Of a DNA stretch of 20,505 nucleotides, positions 1 through 6,888 are shown in pieces. Positions within the stretch are counted from its first letter, which is position 1; each line of letters starts with the position of its first letter. Both the position numbers and the translations under genes were made by a program. The stretch comes from Prevotella sp. CAG:891 (GTDB lineage: Bacteria > Bacteroidota > Bacteroidia > Bacteroidales > Bacteroidaceae): assembly GCA_000437675.1 (NCBI GenBank), contig FR901660.1:1-20505 (forward strand), in the 5' to 3' direction. The notes beneath the pieces were generated by a model that was given only the letters and a program-made list of their open reading frames with translations, had not been told where the DNA came from and did no database searches.

Positions 1-314
1 AAATATGGGGTAGATGGGATGGTTACTGAAAAACAGACGGATTAACAGCGCTGTGTGACGCTGCCGGACTGCATAGCAAGCCAGGAGGAACTACGAATAA
101 GCATAAGGTGAGCTTGTGCGTTTACCCCATGAATTGGCTACTGAACAGAAACAACTTTGAAAATATTTTGAAGGCCAAAATTTTTATAACACAAAAAGAC
201 CGGATGTAAGTCTTGTTACTACGAACAGACTATACATCCGGTTTTCTTATGGGTGTTAATTGTCAATGGGTCATAAAAAATGACGCGACTTAACAAAGCG
301 TTAGAATCAAAATT
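1..314. other. Gene-free left edge with pairing segments
   Basis: No convincing gene. A plus-strand frame open from base 1 stops at 43-45 after 14 codons and could be the tail of a gene outside the window. Several short arms can pair on the plus strand: CAGCG (48-52) with a downstream CGCTG, GCATAAG with CTTGTGC around 100-120, and GGGGTA (7-12) with TACCCC near 122-127, which would enclose the others. This may be the end of a structured RNA or a 3' untranslated region, but it matches no RNA family I can name. A strong terminator follows at 193-246. Confidence 0.35.
193..246. terminator. Bidirectional rho-independent terminator
   Basis: ACCGGATGTA (199-208) pairs perfectly with TACATCCGGT (233-242). 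An inner AGTCT/AGACT stem extends it. The plus strand continues as TTTTCTT. The minus strand leaves the stem as CTTTTTG (A run at 193-197). It lies about 70 bases past the stop of the minus-strand phosphate transporter and can also end plus-strand transcripts entering from the left edge. Confidence 0.8.
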
Positions 315-2564
315 TTATTGCACCTGAAAACGCTTGCTTGCACGGAGCAAATGACGCGAAATACTCATCAATTCCTGAGTTTCCTGCAATGTAGAGAGGT
401 AAAGCAAAGCTACCTTGATATTTGAATCTTCACGCTGAATGCGATCCTGCTGTGAATGACGAATCTGCGAAATGCGGCTCTTGATGGCATTACCTTCAAC
501 CAACAATTCGTCTGCTCCGTCGAAATCACCAGTAGTAATCATGCGGCGTGCTTCTTCGAGGAATTTGTCGACATCATTGCACAAGGGAATAAGTTCGTCG
601 ATATAATCCTGAGGCAGAGGCTTGAAATTGTTATCGACATGCTCAATACACGGCTCTAACATACGCTTCAAACCGTAGATGAGCTGGGTTGAACTGTTAC
701 AGCCGAGGTGGAACCAAGTGTTCTTTTCCACGGCGAGGAGGTAGTCGATTTTGCGCATTCCCACAATTTCCTTGCGGCGGTAACGCTTCCAAATACCTTT
801 TTCATCTTCGATGGCATGCGCTGCCGTGCGAAGTTGTTTCATGTTTTCGTGCATCAGTCCCTGCGTGATATTGCGGAAAGTATCGCGCGTGAATGTGAGC
901 ACATCGCCCTGGGTGCGGCGCACATGCTGAATGAGCAAATCCCAGGTTTCAGCCTTGTCGTGACTACGAACTAACTGACGGAAAAGCGTGTCGACATTGT
1001 CTTGTTCGCGCTTTTGCTTGAATTTGCGGTTATTGTTGATGATTACAAAGGCAACCAAACACATTACCAACAGCATGGCTACGAATCCACCGAAGTGATT
1101 GAGCGTGGCAATGAGGAAACTTACAATGAATGCAGCACCTGCGGTGATGAACCATCCACCAATCACGGTGATTACACCGGTAATACGGTAAACTGCAGTT
1201 TCGCGCCCCCAGGCACGGTCGGCCAATGATGAACCCATGGCTACCATGAAGGCTACATAGGTGGTGGAGAGAGGGAGCTGAAGTGTGGTACCAATTACAA
1301 TGAGTAAACCGGCTAATACCAAATTCACGGCTGCACGTACTTGGTCGAAAGCTGCACCCTCCTCGAGTTCTGTGCCTTCCTGTTGGAAACGTGTGTCAAT
1401 CCAACGAGATACGCTCTGAGGTATGTACTTTGAAAGAACTCCGGTGGTATTAAGAACGGCTCGTACCGTACGACGTGCAATTTTTGATGAAGAGAAAACT
1501 TCTTCACCTTCGTCCTGACGAGAAAGGTTCACGGTGGTTTCAACCACTTTGTGCGCTTTCTTCGAGGTAAAAATAGCCACGGTCATAATGACTCCGGCGC
1601 CAATCAGGAAGAAATGTTTACCAGGCAACTGGCTTTCGCCGGCTAATACGTGTACGATATACTCGGTGGGTTTAGCGCCATTACCATTGGCTGTGAAATC
1701 GAGGAATGACTCAAGTCCGGCCAAAGGTGTACCGATAAAGTTGACTAAGTCGTTGCCTGCAAAGGCCATTGCTAAGGCAAAGGTTCCGAACAAAACGACA
1801 ATGCGGAAAATGTTTACTTTACAGAGATGGAGTATTTCCATAATAACCGTAAAGACACAGAAACTTACCAGCAGAATGTAGTGACTATTGGCACTAATCC
1901 ACTGAGGAGTCCAGCCAAAGTTTGAGAGCAAAGTACTTGATTTCAAGCCACTTACAAGCAGGAAGTAAAAAATAGAAGTTACGCTAATACCGCCAAAGAT
2001 GGCTATGCTGTAACGTAAATGTTTCTTGTAATGGAAAGTGAAAACCAAACGAGCCAACCACATGACTATCAAACCGACAACAAAGGCAATGGCTACAGAA
2101 AGGAAAATACCAATGATTACACTTAAGGCCTTGTCGGTGTTGATTAACTCGGCATAGGTTTGCCCACTGCTTACAATCTTCGAAAATGCCAAAGCAGTGC
2201 TACCGCCCAACAAACCGAACACCATAGAAACGGTGGTTGATGTAGGCATACCTAATGTGTTGAAGATGTCGAGCAAAATGACATCGGTGGCTGCTACCGC
2301 CAAGAATATACACATCACATCGTCGAAGGTGTAATAATGTGGATTTAAAATACCATGACGTGCAATGTCCATCATACCACTCGATGTACTGGCACCTACA
2401 AAGATACCAATAGCTGCAACGAGTAGAATGGTGCGAAACTTGGCCGCTTTGGCGCCCACTGCAGGACTTAAAAAGTTGACTGCATCATTAGCCACACCTA
2501 CTGAAAGGTCGAAAGTGGCTAACACAATGAGGAATAATAAAATTCCTAAATAGAAAAAATCCAT
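315..2564 (-). CDS. PiT-family inorganic phosphate transporter with C-terminal PhoU-like domain
   Basis: Inner-membrane phosphate permease of the PiT family, 749 aa from the chosen start. The N-terminal half carries the first PiT signature (GVANDAVNF, residues 23-31), and a second copy (FAGNDLVNF) lies near residues 268-276, as expected for the family's inverted duplication. About ten hydrophobic segments run to near residue 510, with the characteristic PLSTTYVAF helix near 431-439. From about 520 to the end the protein is soluble, charged and helical, resembling PhoU, which in other bacteria is often a separate pit-associated protein. An upstream in-frame ATG at 2622-2624 would add 20 residues, but it overlaps the predicted -33 box (2622-2625), so MDFFYLG at 2564 is preferred. 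The gene is monocistronic, with a terminator at 193-246. No pho-box-like operator was recognised. The family call is firm; the energising ion is not visible from sequence. Confidence 0.93.
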   Translation of the reverse strand: MDFFYLGILLFLIVLATFDLSVGVANDAVNFLSPAVGAKAAKFRTILLVAAIGIFVGASTSSGMMDIARHGILNPHYYTFDDVMCIFLAVAATDVILLDIFNTLGMPTSTTVSMVFGLLGGSTALAFSKIVSSGQTYAELINTDKALSVIIGIFLSVAIAFVVGLIVMWLARLVFTFHYKKHLRYSIAIFGGISVTSIFYFLLVSGLKSSTLLSNFGWTPQWISANSHYILLVSFCVFTVIMEILHLCKVNIFRIVVLFGTFALAMAFAGNDLVNFIGTPLAGLESFLDFTANGNGAKPTEYIVHVLAGESQLPGKHFFLIGAGVIMTVAIFTSKKAHKVVETTVNLSRQDEGEEVFSSSKIARRTVRAVLNTTGVLSKYIPQSVSRWIDTRFQQEGTELEEGAAFDQVRAAVNLVLAGLLIVIGTTLQLPLSTTYVAFMVAMGSSLADRAWGRETAVYRITGVITVIGGWFITAGAAFIVSFLIATLNHFGGFVAMLLVMCLVAFVIINNNRKFKQKREQDNVDTLFRQLVRSHDKAETWDLLIQHVRRTQGDVLTFTRDTFRNITQGLMHENMKQLRTAAHAIEDEKGIWKRYRRKEIVGMRKIDYLLAVEKNTWFHLGCNSSTQLIYGLKRMLEPCIEHVDNNFKPLPQDYIDELIPLCNDVDKFLEEARRMITTGDFDGADELLVEGNAIKSRISQIRHSQQDRIQREDSNIKVALLYLSTLQETQELMSISRHLLRASKRFQVQ

Positions 2565-2594
2565 ATAGTCGGGTTCTAAAAATGGGTTGTGCTG

Positions 2595-2625
2595 CAAATT
2601 TAATATATGAAGAGTGAAGAACAAA
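2595..2625 (-). promoter_or_regulatory. Bacteroidota-type promoter of the PiT transporter
   Basis: On the minus strand, TTTG (2622-2625) is followed by 19 bases and then TAAATTTG (2595-2602), an exact fit to TTTG-N19-TAnnTTTG. Transcription would begin near 2588, about 24 bases before the ATG at 2564. This is the reason for the shorter start of the transporter. Confidence 0.8.
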
Positions 2626-2928
2626 GGCTTTTATTAAATTTCTATTACGTTTTTGTAAACACTTGGAAAATAAGTGGAAAATATTTTGTAATTCGAAATT
2701 TTTTATTAATCACTTAGAGAATAGTTATTGATTTCTCAGACGCTTACAAGAATAGGGCATTTACCCATAGACATTTGATACAAAAGGACTTTAACCCAAA
2801 AGAGGACATATAAAAACGGAAATGACGGATACATAGATACAAAAAGCTGCTATCAACGAGCGTAGCCGTGACTACGATGCGTTGATAGCAGCTTGAGCTG
2901 CAACAATATGCAAGGAATGTATGATTTT
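2626..2928. other. Gene-free interval between mutarotase and phosphate transporter
   Basis: AT-rich spacer. It holds the mutarotase terminator (2841-2894) and otherwise nothing recognised. An open minus-strand frame at 2744-2968 overlaps the end of the mutarotase gene, runs through the terminator hairpin and has no protein-like pattern, so it is not called. Confidence 0.6.
2841..2894 (-). terminator. Rho-independent terminator of the mutarotase gene
   Basis: A 15-bp perfect stem, AAGCTGCTATCAACG (2844-2858) with its complement ending at 2894, is topped by a second 5-bp stem CGTAG/CTACG (2861-2865 with 2872-2876). On the minus strand the stem runs out into TTTTT. It begins about 35 bases past the mutarotase stop codon. 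Confidence 0.85.
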
Positions 2929-3324
2929 TTACTCGTACAGATGGAAAATACGCTCCATCAGTTGCCATTTCTCTGCCGAAGCGGAGGATGGGTCAGCTTG
3001 TTGATAACGGGCGGTCAGCTCTTCCCAGGCTGCTTGTTTGGGGAGGGTTGAGAGGCGCTGCATGGCCGTGGTCCAATCGACATCTGCAGGAAGTTCAACA
3101 ATCATGAACAAACGGGTACCAAGCAGATAGATTTCCATTTCCAAAATACCTACCGTGCGTATGCCTTGAAGTACTTCGGGCCATACCCCTTCGGGCGAAT
3201 GCAACTTGCGATAAGCTTCAATCAATTCGGGATTATCACGCAAATCGAGGGTTTGACAATAACGTTTGGTAGATTGCTTAAAATTCTTGACGGGGTATCC
3301 CTCTGATAAATCAATTTGTTTCAT
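2929..3324 (-). CDS. L-rhamnose mutarotase family protein (RhaM-like)
   Basis: RhaM-family (DUF718) protein, 131 aa, predicted cytoplasmic. Members interconvert the alpha and beta anomers of L-rhamnose or related sugars to feed isomerases. The core pattern AYRKLHSPEGVWPEVL (37-52) matches the family's catalytic Tyr-x3-His and WPE segment; Tyr38 and His42 correspond to E. coli RhaM Tyr18 and His22. MEIYLLGTRLFMIVE (63-77) is the central strand pair. The protein is about 25 residues longer than E. coli RhaM, mostly from an N-terminal extension of about 20 residues. No isomerase, kinase or aldolase for rhamnose or fucose lies nearby, so the gene is an orphan here and its substrate is not certain. 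It has its own terminator. No good promoter is visible close upstream; the nearest candidate lies at 3860-3888. Confidence 0.88.
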   Translation of the reverse strand: MKQIDLSEGYPVKNFKQSTKRYCQTLDLRDNPELIEAYRKLHSPEGVWPEVLQGIRTVGILEMEIYLLGTRLFMIVELPADVDWTTAMQRLSTLPKQAAWEELTARYQQADPSSASAEKWQLMERIFHLYE

Positions 3325-3426
3325 GGGTAAAATATTTTTTTTCTTACAATGTACAAGGTTCGGATTGCTATACTAAACAACACATTGTCTGCCTAAATTC
3401 ATGTTTCATGGCTCGCTGTTGGATGC

Positions 3427-3444
3427 TCAAAATGCAGGTGTGAT
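3427..3444 (+). repeat. Short degenerate repeat of the element's upstream part
   Basis: TCAAAATGCAGGTGTGAT here resembles TCAAAAAATGCAGGTGCGAT at 3582-3601 inside repeat copy 1. It may be a truncated third copy. Similarity is lost within about 20 bases. Confidence 0.4.
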
Positions 3445-3618
3445 GGGAAGAACCCTGAATTTGCATCGCTTTTACAGGATGCACAAGCAGAAAACCAATA
3501 TCACAATAAACGTTTTTATTGCATTCAAAAGGTGCTCTGAAATTGCTGAATATAAGCCAATTAGAATCAGTTTTTGAAAGTTCAAAAAATGCAGGTGCGA
3601 TATCGAGTGCCGAAAAAA

Positions 3619-3651
3619 TTGGGATTTCGGGGTGTTCATGTTGTATCTTTG
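3619..3651 (+). promoter_or_regulatory. Promoter inside repeat copy 1
   Basis: TTG (3619-3621), 22 bases, then TATCTTTG (3644-3651), matching the Bacteroidota -33/-7 pattern with an intact -7 box. The same element is conserved in copy 2. Transcription would begin near 3658 and run rightward, antisense to the end of the nqr operon. Confidence 0.65.
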
Positions 3652-3685
3652 CAAGCGAAAGGAAGGCGGGACATAGGCCACCTTG

Positions 3686-3841
3686 ATGAAAAAACAGAAT
3701 TCATTATTTTTTACCACATCGTTCTTTGACATTTTGATACAACAGAAAGTAAGGCATGTAGGCCTGCCTGAAACCCTTGGATATAATTACAAGCCGGATA
3801 GAAACTGCATGCACGGATATTCAAATTTCGCTCACTGCTGA
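3686..3841 (+). other. Possible small ORF (51 codons) in repeat copy 1
   Basis: ATG at 3686, about 28 bases after the predicted transcription start, opens 51 codons to TGA at 3839-3841. The first part reads MKKQNSLFFTTSFFDIL, short, basic then hydrophobic. Copy 2 has the same ATG and first codons, but a one-base difference in a T run shifts its frame and it stops after 21 codons. Restoring one T would give MKKQHSFFFTTSFFDIL. Differences between the copies do not favour third codon positions, so coding is unproven. It could be a leader peptide or chance. Confidence 0.25.
3720..3733 (+). promoter_or_regulatory. boxA-like antitermination motif in repeat copy 1
   Basis: CGTTCTTTGACATT resembles boxA of bacterial rRNA leaders (E. 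coli core TGCTCTTTAACA), the NusB/NusE binding site. It lies in the predicted transcript about 65 bases after its start and is identical in copy 2. Identification rests on similarity only. Confidence 0.45.
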
Positions 3842-3859
3842 ATTGTATGATTCATGCTG

Positions 3860-3888
3860 CAAAGGTATAACTTTATTAAGCATGGCAA
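3860..3888 (-). promoter_or_regulatory. Candidate minus-strand promoter upstream of repeat copy 1
   Basis: On the minus strand TTG (3886-3888), 18 bases, then TACCTTTG (3860-3867), a full -7 match with slightly short spacing. A transcript would run leftward, antisense through the repeat and toward the rhaM-like gene, implying a leader of more than 500 bases if it serves that gene. Confidence 0.35.
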
Positions 3889-3910
3889 TAACTATCCCTG
3901 TATTTTATGT

Positions 3911-3934
3911 ATTACCCTGCAAAAACAGGGTAAT
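3911..3934. repeat. 9-bp perfect inverted repeat
   Basis: ATTACCCTG (3911-3919), six-base loop CAAAAA, CAGGGTAAT (3926-3934). There is no T run directly after either arm, so it is more likely a protein-binding site or an RNA hairpin than a terminator. It sits between the minus-strand promoter candidate and the nqr terminator. Confidence 0.45.
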
Positions 3935-3963
3935 TATAGGCATATAGGTCTAATTATAAGCAT

Positions 3964-4022
3964 AAAAAAGGAAGAAATGCTACAATGCTACTACTAAAAA
4001 GTAACCTTGCAACATTTCTTCC
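3964..4022 (-). terminator. Terminator of the nqr operon
   Basis: Arms GGAAGAAATG (3970-3979) and CATTTCTTCC (4013-4022) are a perfect 10-bp inverted repeat with partly paired inner sequence (TACT/AGTA). On the minus strand the stem ends in TTTTTT (3964-3969). It starts 48 bases after the nqrF stop. Confidence 0.8.
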
Positions 4023-4070
4023 AAAATAACTAATTACAGGTTTGAAGCCCCGATAACTTACGTCAAAATA

Positions 4071-5339
4071 TTATCCACCAAAGTTATCGTACATAATACT
4101 TTCGGGTTCTACACCTAAGCTATCAAGCATCTTAACAACGGCATTTGACATGGGGCCAGGACCACACATGTAGTATTCGATATCTTCAGGTGCGTCGTGA
4201 TCCTTTAAGTAGGTTTCGAACATAACTTGATGTACGAATCCGGCTGTATACTTCACGCCTGCCTGATCGGCTGCGGGATCGGGACGGTCGAGGGCGAGGT
4301 GGAAATGGAAGTTGGGGAAGTCCTTTTCCAACTGCTGGAAGTCTTCCAAATAGAACACCTCGTTGAGAGCGCGTGCACCATAGAAATAGTGCATTTCGCG
4401 ATCACGGCAATTCAACGTACGGGTCATGTGCATGATTTGCGCACGGAGGGGAGCCATACCGGCACCACCACCGACCCAAATCATTTCTTTCTTAGAATCG
4501 AAATGGGGATGGAAGTCGCCATAAGGACCACTCATGATTACTTTGTCGCCGGGTTTAAGCGTAAAGATGTAAGATGAAGCGATACCGGGATTTACATCCA
4601 TAAATCCACTGCGGTCTGCCTTGAAAGGAGGCGTAGCAATACGTACGGTGAGCATGAATACGTCGCCTTCAGCAGGATAGTTAGCCATTGAATAGGCACG
4701 AACTGTAGGCTCGGTGTTGACACACTTCAAGGGGAACAGACCGAACTTCTGCCATGCGGGAAGGTATTCTTCGCCAATCAAATCCTTATCAATGTCTTTG
4801 TCATAATCCATTGAGAATGTAGGAATCTTGATCTGTGCGTACGAACCGGGAAGGAAGTCCATGTGAGCTCCGGCAGGAAGCTGCACCTTGAACTCTTTGA
4901 TAAAGGTGGCCACGTTCTTGTTAGAGATAACCGTACATTCGTATTCCTTGACACCGAGAACGCTGTCGGGAACTTGTACTGAAATATCGCCCTTAACCTT
5001 GCACTGACAACCTAAGCGCCAATGTTCCTTGGCTTGCTTACGGGTGAAGTGACCACGCTCAGAATCGAGGATTTCACCACCACCTTCAACAACTTGGCAT
5101 TTGCACTGACCGCAACTACCTTTACCTCCACAGGCAGAAGGAAGGTAGATACCTTGCTCTGAAAGTGTAGTTAAAAGATTGCCGCCTTGATCAACGCTTA
5201 CAGAATCTTTTCCATTGATTGTAATCGTAACTTTTCCACTGGGCGAAAGATATTTCTTGGCAACAAGCAGAATAATTACCAAAAGGAGTATGATAAAAAG
5301 GAATACTCCAATACTTGCTAAAATGAGATTTGAATCCAC
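4071..5339 (-). CDS. nqrF: Na+-translocating NADH:quinone reductase subunit F
   Basis: Electron-entry subunit of Na+-NQR, 422 aa. It oxidises NADH through FAD and passes electrons to a 2Fe-2S centre and on to the membrane subunits. One N-terminal membrane helix (about 5-27) anchors it. The ferredoxin domain carries Cys70, Cys76, Cys79 and Cys111, the same spacing as the four ligands of the Vibrio enzyme. FAD-binding RAYSMANYP lies at 214-222 and GPYGDF at 271-276. The NADH-binding loop GGGAGMAPLR is at 290-299 and MCGPGPM at 391-397. It is the last gene of the nqr operon, 60 bases after nqrE, followed by a terminator at 3964-4022. Length and motifs are complete, and the call is secure. Confidence 0.97.
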   Translation of the reverse strand: MDSNLILASIGVFLFIILLLVIILLVAKKYLSPSGKVTITINGKDSVSVDQGGNLLTTLSEQGIYLPSACGGKGSCGQCKCQVVEGGGEILDSERGHFTRKQAKEHWRLGCQCKVKGDISVQVPDSVLGVKEYECTVISNKNVATFIKEFKVQLPAGAHMDFLPGSYAQIKIPTFSMDYDKDIDKDLIGEEYLPAWQKFGLFPLKCVNTEPTVRAYSMANYPAEGDVFMLTVRIATPPFKADRSGFMDVNPGIASSYIFTLKPGDKVIMSGPYGDFHPHFDSKKEMIWVGGGAGMAPLRAQIMHMTRTLNCRDREMHYFYGARALNEVFYLEDFQQLEKDFPNFHFHLALDRPDPAADQAGVKYTAGFVHQVMFETYLKDHDAPEDIEYYMCGPGPMSNAVVKMLDSLGVEPESIMYDNFGG

Positions 5340-5399
5340 TTTATAAAAGCTTTTGATTAAGTGAGGAGAAGAATCGGTTACTTCTCCCCTACTTAAAAA

Positions 5400-6026
5400 T
5401 TAGATATTCAGACCTGAGAAGCACATAAATGCCATTGCCATCAGACCTACGGTGATAAAGGTGATACCTAAACCCTGAAGGGGCTTGGGTACATCGGTGT
5501 AAGCCATTTTTTCGCGGATAGCAGCTAAAGCTACGATAGCCAAAAGCCAACCCACACCCGAACCAAGTGCATATACCAGAGCGTCTACTACGCTGCCAAT
5601 GTACTGCGAACTACCCGGTTCCATGCCGATGCGCTGCTGCATGAACAAACTGGCACCCATGATGGCACAGTTAACGGCAATAAGCGGCAAGAAAATACCC
5701 AAAGCTGCATAAAGCGAAGGTGAGAAACGCTCAACAAGCATTTCAACCAACTGGGTGATACCTGCAATCACGGCGATGAAGATGATGAACGACAGGAATG
5801 ACAAATCTACACCTTCAACAATACAGTCAGGACCTAATACGCGCGTCTGCAACAAATAGTCAACAGGCACGGTGATGCACAACACGAAAATAACGGCTAC
5901 ACCAAGGCCCAAGGCGGTTTTTACATTCTTCGATACTGCCAAATAAGAACACATACCGAGGAAGAATGCAAATATCATATTGTCCACAAAAATTGAGCGG
6001 ACGAACAAACTTAAAAGATGTTCCAT
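5400..6026 (-). CDS. nqrE: Na+-translocating NADH:quinone reductase subunit E
   Basis: Integral membrane subunit, 208 aa, homologous to RnfA, with about six hydrophobic helices. Together with NqrD it forms the antiparallel pair at the core of the pump that holds an iron-sulfur centre between them. The two expected cysteines are present: Cys26 in GMCSYLAVSKNV and Cys119 in AVNCAIMGASLF. It sits 91 bases after nqrD and 60 before nqrF in the same orientation. Start MEHLLSLFVRSIFVDNM aligns with the family N-terminus. It is distinguished from RnfA by neighbours, since the complete nqrABCDEF set surrounds it. Confidence 0.96.
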   Translation of the reverse strand: MEHLLSLFVRSIFVDNMIFAFFLGMCSYLAVSKNVKTALGLGVAVIFVLCITVPVDYLLQTRVLGPDCIVEGVDLSFLSFIIFIAVIAGITQLVEMLVERFSPSLYAALGIFLPLIAVNCAIMGASLFMQQRIGMEPGSSQYIGSVVDALVYALGSGVGWLLAIVALAAIREKMAYTDVPKPLQGLGITFITVGLMAMAFMCFSGLNI

Positions 6027-6117
6027 AATTTGCTAATTAATATTTGAGTTGGTATCTGAGAGATACAGTTTGATTTACATGCTGTATTCTCCTGCCAGAT
6101 TTCCCTCCTCGGTTATG

Positions 6118-6753
6118 CTATTTTGCGTTTTCTTTGTTGAACGAGCGCAACAGCCAAATGAGGCAACCTACGAGAATCAATGCCATTGCGGGCATGGTCA
6201 TCATACCATTGTTTACATAGAAGCCGCCGTTTTCAACATAAAGGCATTCAGGAATGATGCGCAAGCCAAGCAAGGTTCCGTTTCCTAACAATTCGCGCAC
6301 GGCACCTACGGCTACGAGAATCCAAGCATAACCAATACCGTTACCCACACCATCGAGGAATGACTCCCAAGGACCGTTCATCATGGCAAAAGCCTCAAGA
6401 CGACCCATAAGGATACAGTTGGTAATGATAAGTCCTACATACACTGAGAGCTGAACACTTACGTCGTAGGCATAGGCTTTCAGTATTTGAGAAACCAAGG
6501 TTACGAGGGTTGCTACAACAACCAGCTGAACTATGATACGAATTCGATTAGGAATTGTTTTACGAAGGAGCGAAATGATTACGTTGGCAAAAGCGGTAAT
6601 CACCGTTACAGACAAACCCATCACAATGGCGGGCTCAAGCTGTGAAGTTACGGCCAAAGCTGAACAAATACCCAACACCTGAACAGTTACGGGGTTATTC
6701 AGGTTTAACGGGCCGGTGAGCGCTTCGCGATTTTCTTTTGAAAATAAACTCAT
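6118..6753 (-). CDS. nqrD: Na+-translocating NADH:quinone reductase subunit D
   Basis: Integral membrane subunit, 211 aa, homologous to RnfE and partner of NqrE. The conserved cysteines for the shared iron-sulfur site are Cys30 (VLGICSALAVT) and Cys113 (IITNCILMGRLEAFA). About six hydrophobic helices follow a short polar N-terminus that includes the family's LNNPV segment. It lies 135 bases after nqrC, the widest gap in the operon. That gap contains no gene or obvious terminator. Complete and typical in length. Confidence 0.96.
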   Translation of the reverse strand: MSLFSKENREALTGPLNLNNPVTVQVLGICSALAVTSQLEPAIVMGLSVTVITAFANVIISLLRKTIPNRIRIIVQLVVVATLVTLVSQILKAYAYDVSVQLSVYVGLIITNCILMGRLEAFAMMNGPWESFLDGVGNGIGYAWILVAVGAVRELLGNGTLLGLRIIPECLYVENGGFYVNNGMMTMPAMALILVGCLIWLLRSFNKENAK

Positions 6754-6888
6754 GATACATTAATAATAAGTGTAAAAGCTTATACTGTTATCTTGATAAA
6801 GAGAATGTCCTGAACGAAACAGCATGACGATTGTTTCTATACATTTAGTTTATCAGTCGATTGGTTCTAAGCTTCACAAGTTTGCATG

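Larger units (their letters stand above)
3539..3775 (+). repeat. 237-bp dispersed repeat, copy 1
   Basis: This segment matches the reverse complement of 15386-15622 along its whole length with almost no length change. By eye roughly four in five positions agree over the right-hand two thirds, including 22 identical bases at 3678-3699 and about 20 at 3717-3736. In order it contains an AT-rich upstream part, a Bacteroidota promoter (3619-3651), an ATG (3686), a boxA-like motif (3720-3733) and a short hairpin (3753-3768). It lies between rhaM-like and nqrF, reading toward the nqrF 3' end. The class of element is unknown. Candidates are a small RNA, a leader relic or a mobile-element remnant. Confidence 0.85.
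3325..4070. other. Long gene-free interval containing repeat copy 1
   Basis: About 745 bases without a convincing gene. From left to right it holds a degenerate short repeat (3427-3444), the 237-bp repeat copy 1 (3539-3775) with its promoter and boxA-like site, a minus-strand promoter candidate (3860-3888), a 9-bp palindrome (3911-3934) and the nqr operon terminator (3964-4022). An open minus-strand frame (3472-3732) runs antisense through the repeat and is not considered coding. Confidence 0.7.

Noticed and set aside
100..120. Resemblance of the left edge to a cobalamin riboswitch (AAGCCAGGAG) or group II intron domain V
   Set aside because: Only a short string matches; the remaining conserved blocks of either family are absent.
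2744..2968. Minus-strand frame of 74 codons
   Set aside because: Overlaps the end of the mutarotase gene and reads through its terminator hairpin; cysteine- and serine-rich composition looks random.
3472..3732. Open minus-strand frame of 86 codons through repeat copy 1
   Set aside because: It runs antisense across the repeat's promoter and boxA-like site, has no family resemblance, and the frame is not kept in copy 2.
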